Made by a program: the position numbers and the translations under genes
NCBI GenBank assembly: GCA_038030265.1
Contig: CM075939.1
Location: 38,297,253 to 38,361,252 of the forward strand
DNA: 64,000 nucleotides
From: Corythucha ciliata
Taxonomy: Eukaryota; Arthropoda; Insecta; Hemiptera; Tingidae
Reading direction: 5' to 3'
The notes under the pieces: model-generated
Databases searched by the model: none
What the model was told of the DNA's origin: nothing
What the model saw: the letters and a program-made list of their open reading frames with translations, nothing else
Shown: positions 55,965-64,000 of the stretch, one piece after another
Layout of the letters: each line of letters begins with the position of its first letter
How positions within the stretch are numbered: the stretch's first letter is position 1

Positions 55965-58900
55965 CTAGTCAATCTTTTTGGGGTTCAGTCTATCGCTGGA
56001 CGCATTCATGCTCTTCATCCACAAGTCGAGGTCCTCGGTTGGCTGAGGTTTGGGCCCGGGATTCAGCTCTTGAATTATATCCTCCATAACGGGTTTATGA
56101 GAAGTCACTTTTGACAGAACAATGGCTCGAATAAATCCATCCCTTGTGATGAATTTGTGCTCTAAATACATGGAACGATCCTCCCAGTAAATCATCTTCA
56201 ACGAAAAAAAAAGGAAGAGATCGATTAAAATTTAAAAAGTTAATTGAGAAAAAAAGACTGCGGCGTTTACTTTAGTAGTGACTTTGTAGAAAGAAAACAA
56301 GGGGGTAACTCGTCGGTAGCGGATGTTGGTCGCGGCCTGGACGGCGTCAGTTCTGTGTTTGACCATGCCGTCGTATATACCAGTGGCGACGAAGAAATTA
56401 AAACGAGCGAAATCCAATTCTCGAACGTATCGAGCGTTGTTCATATGTTTGAAGACCAAATCCAAGTCCTGAGTGAAGCAGATGCCTGGGGGAAAAAAAT
56501 ACAGATGAAATATCTACCGAGTACTAGAAAAACCCCAGTACACACTACAAATTCACCTGTTAACAACTTAAAATTGTAAGGAGGATGGGGGGGGGGGGTT
56601 AAAAGTGCGCAAAAGTATCACGTATGGCTCGTTCCCACACATACGCGGTAACACGCAACTGCCGCGAACACAATCCGCGTGACACCGCTTAATGCCGCAC
56701 ACATTGTGCGAGAGTGTACGCGGTTTTCTTTAAAGCGCCAGTCAAAACCGTGCCGGCCTAAGCATTTGGCGCCTCCAAGCGAATTCCGGAAAAGCGCTTA
56801 ATACCCAAAAACGCCTCTCCGCGGCAAAAATTGGTAAAAATAGCTAATTCCTGGAATGTAATTAAGAAAAACACTAATCCGCGGCAGAAACTAACACAAA
56901 TAGCTAATTAAAGTCAGTATAAATTATAAAAACTCTTATTGAGGCATAATGCGAATTCACGGTTAAAATGCAGAAAAAAAGCTAATTCTCGGATGAAATC
57001 AGAAAAAAACGTTTATTCATGACCAAGAGTGAAAGAAGTCAATTGAAAAGTCGCTAATTCGCGGCTAAAGTTGAGAAAAATCGCAAATTCGCGGCTGAAG
57101 TGGAGACAATCAATAATTCTCGGCTAAAATGGATAAAAATTGCTAATTCACTGAAAAAATTAATAAGAAGCGCTGAAAATAGGGAAAACGTTTATTCGCG
57201 GCTTCAGAAGGTAACCTCGGGACTGAAAGTGAACAAAATCGCTAACCCGCGGGTAAATGAGGAAACCCCGCTAGTTCGTGGGTAAAATTAATGAAAAGCT
57301 TTAATTCGCGGTAGGGGACAAAATCTCACTCACGGCACAAATCGCTCACTCGGAAGAATACTGGTACAGCTCAAAAAAGTTTTTCTGACCATTCCAGTTT
57401 GGATTAATTTAATTTTATTTAATCCAACTGTTTCCGTCAGAAAAACGTTTTTGAGTTGTACCATTATTCTTCCGAGTGAGCGAAATGTAGAAAATTGATA
57501 ATTAGCGGCTATAATTAGGTAAAATGCTTATTCGCGGCTAAAAGATTTGCCCACGGGGCGCCAAATGTTTGGCTAAGGCCAGCAATGATTTTTATTCACT
57601 GTACTTTTTCTACTACAGCTCTTTAATACTTGAGAGGGGGGGGGGGTACTGCTCACCAAGGAGGGTTTTCGCGTCCAGCCATCATGGGGGGATAGACGCC
57701 ACTGGCCTCGTGCTACAGTGGTTTAGAAATTATCGGATTTCATTAGTTTTTCAAAATTAGTCAATGAAATCTCTTGGCTTTCTTCACTACTACAGAAAAA
57801 AGGACAATATCTACCATTTATTAACATTGATATTCACTGTAGGTACTTTTTCTTCTACGATGTTTTAATTCTGGGTGGATGGGGCGCACCATTCAAAGGG
57901 GGAATTTCGCGTCCAGTCATCAGGGGGGGATAGACGCCGCTGGACTTCTGCTTCACCTTATTAAAACCGTTTCAGCGCCACTGGACTTCCGATGGTATCT
58001 AGGGGTCGGCTACTGCCCCTCTCTAAATCGTAGCTCTCGACTCTAAACAGGGGAGGGCAACAGCCCACCCCAGTCCCCCTCTGGCTACGTCAATGGGAAG
58101 GGTAACGAATAATTTACACCAAACCTTCTCCTGTTCTTTTAAATGACAGGATAAGGGGCGTTGGTACGGGGGAAGAGGATATGGGGGGATAGATCCCCCC
58201 CCCCCAGAGCCACAAGTATACGAACGAAGAAGCACTAGTACCATAACGAAGAGCCCCATTAAATCTCCATGAGCGTTTCACGTTGAAGTTGAGTTTAGCA
58301 GATTTTCTGGACTTGAAGCAGCCCGAAAAGGTCCGAGTACGTCCAGCTTTTTCCTTGGACTTCAGACCCAACGCAGTAATGCACCGAGGAACAGTGGGGG
58401 GGGGGGTGTTGCCCCGGACCCTCTATCAGACGAAAATCGGTAATATTCGTGGCTATAACTGCTAAAAAGCGCTGATTCGTGGTCTCGCGATGCAACTTCC
58501 AGACTAAAATTCAGAAATAAATCGCTGATTCGCGGTACGTGGAGGCCATTCTACGAACAAATTGTGGAAATCAACGCAAAAGTGTTGTATTTGGACAAAC
58601 CCCGCGGTTAAAGTTGAGAAAACACGCTAAAATATTCACAAATAAAAGACGCTTCTAGGTTAAAATTGGACAAAAATGGCAAATTCACAACTGAAATGGC
58701 GTAAAATCGCCCATTCGCGTATGAAAAAGGAAATAGGATGCTGAATGGCCGCAAAATTAGCTCAAAACGATATTTCCCAGCTGAAATTGGGAAAAATCGC
58801 TAATTTGCAATTTGCAGATATAAAGTTATGGAAAAAAGTTCATTCGCGAATACAAAATGAAGAAAATCACTAATTCGCGGCAAAAATTGAAAAAATCACC

Positions 58901-61138
58901 AATTAGCGCAGCTAAAATTAAGAAAAACGTTAATTTTCAGTTCAAATTGGGGAAAAGTGCTAATTCTTGGTTAAAAATTGCTAATTTGCAGCTTAAGTTG
59001 AGTCAAATGCCAATTCTTGGCAAAAATTGACAAGACTCGTTAGGTAATGCACGGGATGGAGACGCTACCACGCTGCTAAAATTTAGAAAAAGCGAAAATT
59101 CGCAGCTATAATTGAGAAACATCACTAATTTTCGAATGTCTTGAAATTCATAATTTAAAAATGATGATTTTTTGACAGAAATGGATGGATAGATGTAAAT
59201 TTATTCGTTTGAAAAAACAAATTACATTTATAATTTAAATTCGCACCTTCTGAAGTCCTTTTTGTGGCTAAAATTCAGAAAAATGGCAAATTCATGCATG
59301 GCTACAGTACAATGTTAAAAAATACGCTAATTCACGGCTAGAACTGAAAAGAAGCAATAATCGATACCTATAAAAGTTATATAAAATTGCTAATGCGGTG
59401 GTAAAATGTGAAAACCCGCTAATTTGCCGGTAATATTTAGAAAATAAAATAATCAGTCTGGGCCCTATTGCACAATGTTTTATTAGCAAATATTATCACA
59501 GCTGTTTTATTAGCTAATATTAGCTATATTATTATCTAATAAAAAATTGTGCAATAGGGCCCTGGTCAAATATAAGAGAAAGGTTAATTTTTAGCCTAAA
59601 AAAAATGAAAATTGCAAATTCACAGCTAAAAATTGAAAAAATCGCCAATTTACAGCTAAAATTGCGCCAGACGCCAATTTGGGAGTGAAATTGAGAAAAT
59701 TCGCTAATTCAAGGTTTGAAACGCTACGACGCGTCGCCGTTAAAATTTTAAAAAAGCGCTAATTTGTTGTTGAAATTGAGAAAAATTCTTACTTGCACCT
59801 AAAGCTGAATATACGCCAATTTGCGGATTCTGAAGGCAACTTTTCAGGCTGAAATTGAAAAAAAGCGCCAATTTGTGGCAATGGTGAAGAAACCGCTAAT
59901 TCGCGAGTAAACTGAGAAAAATCGCTCATGCATTGCGTTTGGTGAACCAAAAAAATCCTAATTCGTGAAAAGACCCTTATTTTGCGGCTAATATTGATAG
60001 GAAAACACTTAAGAAAAACGTTAATTTCCAGCTGAAACTGAGAAAAGTGCTAATCTCCTGGTAAAAAAAAATTTAAAAAATCGGTAATACGCTGCTATAA
60101 TTGAGGAAAACGCCAAAACTCGTGGATAATTAAGAAACATCGCTCACGGGATAAAAACGATACTTTACTGCTAACGTTGAGAAAATCCGCAAATTCATGG
60201 CTGTGGGAGGGGGTGGGGCAAAACCGCTAATCTGCGGCTGAAATTGAGAAGAACGATGGACTCGGCCAAAATTGAGAAAAGAGCTAATTTGCGGGTAGAG
60301 TCCAAAAATCGCCCTTAACTGAGAGATTGAGGCTATGATGAGGCCAGCAAGATGTCCAGATTCAAGAGTGTGCTGGCTGGGTGGAATGATGACTAAAATG
60401 TGAAATTACCCCCCTCCCCTCACACGTGCGAGAATTCAATCTGATCCCCCCACCCCAGGACAAATTCCTACCTACGCCACTGGTCGGGATCGAATAATAA
60501 TTGTCCTGCACTATAAGTGAAAATGCCCCAGACGAGGAAATTTCAGGATTACAAAATTACCGCGACCTTTAGTATTATTAGTAGGAAATTACGTTAGCAG
60601 TTTACGCTAATAATTCATTCATGTATGTATTTGGTAGATGACTGTCAAAAGAGAAGGTAAAAAGTTGGTGGGGGGGGGGAATAAAGTTTGTTGACGCGAG
60701 AACCTTTGAGCCATAGCTCGCGCGTCATCAGCCAATCTTGTGGAGTAATAATGACAAGTAAAATTTTGTACGCTGCCGGTTATTATAACGCTCGTAGCAA
60801 GTGACCTTCAAACTATTCGTAATAGAAATATGAAGTGTGAAGAGCTTATTTCAATTTAAGTCGAAGTAAGGAAAAAAAAAAAAAAGTGTAAATACTTTTT
60901 TGCAATCAAAATAAAAGGTACAAAATACGGGACCATGGGGTCCGCATAATCTTAACATAATAATCAAAAAATGACATGTAATTTGATGTAAGTACTCACC
61001 ATAGGTGACCAGTTCTTCGGTTATTTTACGCCTCCTGAGTATTTTGGCCAAAATTACAGTCGAAATAATTCGTAAGTAGTACTGAACGTCGAAGAACCAC
61101 AGAAGCAGTATAAAAGCGACATTTATCCAGCAGACCAT
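55965..61138 (-). CDS. THEM6: THEM6-like thioesterase-superfamily protein (3 exons, complete)
   Basis: Exons in transcript order: 61138-61000, 56485-56271 and 56195-55965, totalling 585 nt and 194 aa, with phases 1 then 0 respected and GT-AG introns. Residues 2-20 form a hydrophobic membrane anchor (VCWINVAFILLLWFF), followed by basic residues. The 4HBT/hotdog domain begins at about residue 48 (ICFTQDLDLVFK) with the family signature HMNNARYVRELDFAR at residues 60-74. WEDRSMYLEHKFIT opens the third exon's strand region. The tail has EDLDLWMKSMNASS, corresponding to the LQHWISYNEASS-type end of vertebrate THEM6. Length matches THEM6 (about 208 aa). THEM6 is an ER-membrane protein of the thioesterase fold linked to lipid homeostasis; catalytic activity is not established. 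A GTG two codons upstream is in frame but the ATG at 61138 is the start. Intron 1 (4.5 kb) is repeat-filled; intron 2 is 75 bp. Confidence 0.9.
56580..57342 (+). repeat. F1 ladder array inside THEM6 intron 1
   Basis: A G10 run at 56588, then F1 units from about 56.80 kb (ctaattcgcggctaaagttg and so on). Transcribed as intron in the antisense direction. Confidence 0.75.
57343..57482. mobile_element. MITE with ~60-bp inverted arms and AAAT flanks
   Basis: Ends CGCTCACTCGGAAGAATA and inverse TATTCTTCCGAGTGAGCG, with arms matching for about 60 bp around an AT-rich centre. AAAT flanks both sides (57339-57342 and 57483-57486), a possible target-site duplication. Inserted within the F1 ladder. Confidence 0.75.
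57483..57590 (+). repeat. F1 ladder units
   Basis: Continuation of the array interrupted by the preceding MITE. Confidence 0.65.
57599..57960 (+). repeat. Tandem duplication, ~244-bp period
   Basis: 57599-57740 and 57843-57960 share gtactttttctactac/gtactttttcttctac, a G-rich stretch, and ttcgcgtccagccatcatgg/ttcgcgtccagtcatcaggg followed by ggatagacgcc. Two diverged head-to-tail copies in intron 1. Confidence 0.75.
57961..58383. other. Intronic, unassigned
   Basis: GC-richer than its surroundings, with a C-run near 58197. The overlapping minus ORFs (58023-58371) look like low-complexity sequence. Confidence 0.4.
58388..60482 (+). mobile_element. F1 ladder element, fullest copy
   Basis: The left side is aCAGTGGGGGGGGGGGTGTTG (a decayed start), then tcgcgatgcaacttccagac, about 1.7 kb of F1 ladder, the non-ladder tail gaggctatgatgaggccagc, a C-rich zone (gatccccccaccccagg) and the end cctacctacgCCACTG at 60482. 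It is collinear with 19.25-20.96 kb except for a MITE present only here (59461-59561). Confidence 0.65.
59461..59561. mobile_element. PIF/Harbinger-like MITE with CTG target duplication
   Basis: 101 bp with ends GGCCCTATTGCACAAT and its inverse; the AT-rich interior is also nearly palindromic. CTG is duplicated at 59458-59460 and 59562-59564. Paralogous empty sites exist at about 460 (agtctggcc) and 20160 (atctggtca), which confirm the insertion. GGSCCT-type ends with a 3-bp duplication match the PIF/Harbinger group. Confidence 0.85.
60483..60999. other. 5' part of THEM6 intron 1
   Basis: Unique-looking intronic sequence next to the exon-1 donor (GTGAGT on the minus strand at 60999-60994). 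A G9 run is near 60670. Confidence 0.5.
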
Positions 61139-62054
61139 TTTCACTAAGTTTAAACTGATTCTTTTTCGAAGCTTTCAGCTTTATCCTTAAAGATCATTCG
61201 ATGCACAACTACTGAAGAACAGGTACAGGGTACAGTTGAGTTTTGTAGGTCTCAGGGTCACTGTCATCCCCTCTTCCTCGTTTTGCTAATAGAAAAAAAA
61301 AAATAAGGGACAGTGAAATGTTTAAAATTGTGAATAAATCCAACACGCTACTGACATGCAGGAGAACCGGCGACAATAAATAAAAGTGAACTATTCAAGT
61401 ATGGGGAGCATGGCTAGAACAGACACACAGTCTCTTTGGGCACTCGCCCACAACCGAAAAAATTTATTTTTGGGGAAATTTAAACAATTTACCTTTTTAA
61501 AAAAAGTCCAACGATCAACCTGTTTCTCGAATGAAGTTGAACTTGAAGGGATCAGCTGGCATCGTTCCACGATTTATCAAATTCCCTTTTTGTTGTGATT
61601 TAAATCTTCAAAGTCAATGAACGATTAGTGATTTGACCCAGAAAAAGATCATTTAAATCGAGTGTTGCGCGACTGCAAATCATTGCCGAGAAATAAAGCC
61701 ACAAAACACCAATTAATACTCACAAATAAACTATTTTGAACGCACTTTTTGCACTATTTTTTAACCAATTCAATCGTCTACAAGGTCATTCCCTCCAGAC
61801 CCCGCCCAACCAAGAACGAGTCGATGAGAATCGAGTTTTTTGACAGGTGTCAGCTGTTCGGAGTAAACAGAGCTCTGCGCAGTTATATTTCTGTTTTTCT
61901 TGTTGTTGGTGGAATATTCGAGGGACTCCCCCTTTTTTAAGCAATTTTTTTTTATTATTTTAATTTATTCAAAGTTTAAAAATAATCGCTAATTCAGCGA
62001 GTGATTTATAGTATTGTTCTCTAGTGAATTTCGGTATTGAAAACTAAGGGAAAA
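61139..62054. promoter_or_regulatory. Shared divergent upstream region of THEM6 and PHAF1
   Basis: The two ATGs lie 916 bp apart, head-to-head. A GC-box-like CCCCGCCC at about 61801 and an E-box CAGCTG at about 61851 are the only motif-like words I can point to. No transcription start can be placed. The short ORFs here (61386-61598, 61749-61940) are not supported as genes. Confidence 0.45.
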
Positions 62055-62118
62055 ATGTTGGAACTCGAAGTAATGCCTGAAAGGTCGATCGGATGCGAAC
62101 AATGGGAATTTATTTTGG
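62055..62118 (+). CDS. PHAF1: PHAF1 (C16orf70/UPF0183), first coding exon, partial gene
   Basis: ATG at 62055 preceded by gggaaaa gives MLELEVMPERSIGCEQWEFI, then LG, ending at donor GTGAGT (62119) in phase 1. The family's very conserved N-terminus begins ML(D/E)LEV.PERS.G.EQWEF.LG, so this short exon is diagnostic despite its 21 codons. PHAF1 (phagosome assembly factor 1) works with BCAS3 on phagophores during autophagy and is about 400 aa. No second exon was found up to 64000, so intron 1 probably runs past the window. Its head-to-head placement with THEM6 suggests a shared promoter region. Confidence 0.85.
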
Positions 62119-63734
62119 GTGAGTGCTTAATTTTCGCATTTTATTTTCCTCGTCGCTTAATTTTTTTTTTTTTTTTTTTCGTCGAGAAATTTATTCATTT
62201 GCAATCGCAAGGTTATTTCATTTGTAATACTATCCCTCGCCCCAGAATTGTTCCAATTCGTTTTCTTGTTTTGAATAATCGCTTATTGCGCAATAAAATA
62301 AAAATAAACAATCCGAGGAAACGATTTCAAAGCGCTCTAGCATCATTATCGAAAGTCGGAAAAACAATTTTCGCGCCTTTCGAAAACGCCGCGGGGGCGC
62401 TTTTATGTTTGTTTTTTTTATATTTTAAGTGGGGATCAAAAATTATAATTTTTGTTACTTTTAATTAAAACCAGTTCAGGTGGTCGTTCAACCTTTCGGA
62501 GAACACCCCCTGCACCCGTCCCATCAACCTTTTAATAATCTGCCAGCGAATGCGAGCCCCCTTTTCATACGACTGTTCTGCACGTCCCAGTTGGGTTATT
62601 TTCCAGAACCTTTTTCAAGGAAATTGCAGGTACAAAAGCATTCGGTTCGCAGAGTGTGTCACCAACCTTTTAAAGGCGTCGGCACCAAGGACAAATGCCC
62701 TCCCCCCTCCGTCAGCCCGTCAATATTCAGAGTTCTTGTCGAAGGCCCTAAGACACAAAGCAAGAGGCATTGCTCTTTGAGCGAGAGTGCACTTTAGCTT
62801 CGAGTGGAAATCTTATCGGCCAAAAACCTAAAACTCTATTGTTTTTTGTTTCCCCTCAATTTCATAATTATTTAATTTTATCCTGCTGTTGTCAGATTAG
62901 GCTATAAACCCAAGCCCTCGGCTAAAATAAATAAAACATTCTAAACGCGTTTTAGGCAGTTTGCATTGGTAAGGTACACGCCACAATATCTGATGATTTA
63001 ATCCAAAAATACTCAGAAGTTAAGGTGAATGGGGGGAATCTCTGTCATGGTGCATCGTAGAATGACTTCTGGCTCGAAAAAGTAGGACGTTTGCGACGGA
63101 AAGTAAGACATAATAGTGCAAGTTAAAAACGGCTATAATCGTTTATCTCTGATACGCTTGAAGCTAAAATTGTAGTTTTTTCTGATATCAAAAGTCTTCA
63201 GTGGCGTAATCGAAGCGAGTGGGCACACGCGGAGCTCGCTGCTAAAAATGCAATCCCCCTCCTCCCCTGTCAAACACAAATCAGCGTATTATTCTAGAAC
63301 GGGGGTTCTAATCTTTTTTGGGTACGAAGTACACCGATTTTAAAATCCATGGCCATGAGCGGATACAGTAGACCGCCTGATCGCAGGGGCGACTTCCAGG
63401 CTTACTACACGGTTTATGGGGCAGATTTTGATATTCAGGACCGCAATTTCGTTGTGTACTTATTTGGTTACTCTCAGGGGCGTAGCCAGACCTTGGTCTA
63501 GGGGTGGGCAGAAGATGCTATAGATGCACCCAGAGCCCCCAGCAAGAGAACTGGTAGTTCGTCTACTCAGAATCCGTCAAAGACTAATATTTCCGATGGG
63601 AAACAATCTTTGCAGCCTTATATTCAGGATTTTCTGCCCAAAAACTGACAATGGTTTCCCCATAAATATTGATGCTTGTAGGAACGGCTTGACTCTCCAA
63701 ATGCAGGGTGTCTGATTTTTTCAAGTCTTGCCTG
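62119..63734 (+). other. PHAF1 intron 1 (putative), no second exon seen
   Basis: Starts with a T20 run at 62161. The ORFs at 62480-62797 and 62550-62780 overlap in different frames and show no match to the remainder of PHAF1. TE-like starts occur at about 63199 (CAGTGGCGTAATCGAAG) and 63475 (CAGGGGCGTAGCCAGACC). Confidence 0.5.
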
Positions 63735-63940
63735 AGAGACGCTAAAAAACTGACATTTTTAACCCAAAACTAAAGAGTTTACTCCGAAACTGAATATTTT
63801 ATTCCGAAACCGACAATTTCACGCAAAAGCCGACACTGAAAATCCCAAAACTTAAGTTTTTACAAAACAACTGGAGTTTATACCATAAAACTGGTGGTTT
63901 GAACCCAAACAGATGATTTTACGTCGAAACTGATGACTAT
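63735..63940 (+). repeat. Ladder-like repeat, ~22-bp unit
   Basis: Repeats of cgaaactgatgattttac and ccaaaactgacattttt type, about ten copies, running toward the window end. Possibly a sixth ladder family. Confidence 0.55.
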
Positions 63941-64000
63941 GCCTTAATTAAATTATACGTTAATGGAGAAGACGGGTGGAAATTAGTTGCCCCGTTGCAA

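Noticed and set aside
61139..61144. Upstream GTG as THEM6 start
   Set aside because: The in-frame GTG two codons upstream is not a usual eukaryotic start. The ATG at 61138 directly precedes the membrane anchor.
62037..62054. PHAF1 start upstream of 62055
   Set aside because: The extra codons begin with a TTG and are not part of the conserved ML-LEV start. The ATG at 62055 matches the family N-terminus exactly.
62480..62797. Second exon of PHAF1
   Set aside because: No frame here resembles the expected next part of the family (an amphipathic helix after the WEF.LG start), and phase 1 continuation from a credible acceptor gives no match.

Overview
This window is eukaryotic nuclear DNA. It has spliced genes with GT-AG introns, non-LTR retrotransposons, MITEs and tRNA-like pol III units, and no bacterial operons. 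The gene families and TE style point to an arthropod; a hemipteran such as a whitefly is my best guess, but that is inference from style, not a search.

Four host loci can be supported. (1) A complete eight-exon alpha/epsilon-sarcoglycan gene lies on the + strand at 35571-37380 (377 aa, every exon phase consistent; the last intron looks like a GC-AG intron). (2) A single-exon C2H2 zinc-finger gene with eight fingers lies on the - strand at 49396-50079. (3) A complete three-exon THEM6-like hotdog thioesterase lies on the - strand, 61138 down to 55965 (194 aa), with a 4.5 kb first intron full of repeats. (4) The first coding exon of PHAF1 (C16orf70/UPF0183) lies on the + strand at 62055-62118, head-to-head with THEM6, its remainder beyond the window. 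Broken coding remnants are also visible: a THAP domain (25.4 kb), a cysteine-rich CXC-like multicopy gene (17.6-18.3 kb), a possible TSR2 C-terminus (43.8 kb) and an unrecognised ORF at 13.5 kb.

Two non-LTR retrotransposon copies are present: an old minus-strand RT fragment (4.5-6.0 kb, catalytic YADD changed to YAND) and a longer plus-strand copy (29.4-32.9 kb) with PHD-finger ORF1, endonuclease and RT, broken by frameshifts, an internal deletion and a nested hairpin element.

Most of the rest, roughly half the window, is made of degenerate ~20-35 bp 'ladder' repeats in at least five sequence families (F1 to F5). Several F1 and F2 arrays are not local expansions: they recur as paralogous 1-2 kb blocks and are bordered by TE-like ends of the type CAGTGGCG(TAGC/GATCC), often next to G or C homopolymers. 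I propose that these are non-autonomous DNA transposons whose bodies are ladder repeats. This is the most interesting pattern here. Nested in them are MITEs with readable target-site duplications: a TTAA element at 44443-44836, and Harbinger-like elements at 59461-59561 and 39936-40061.
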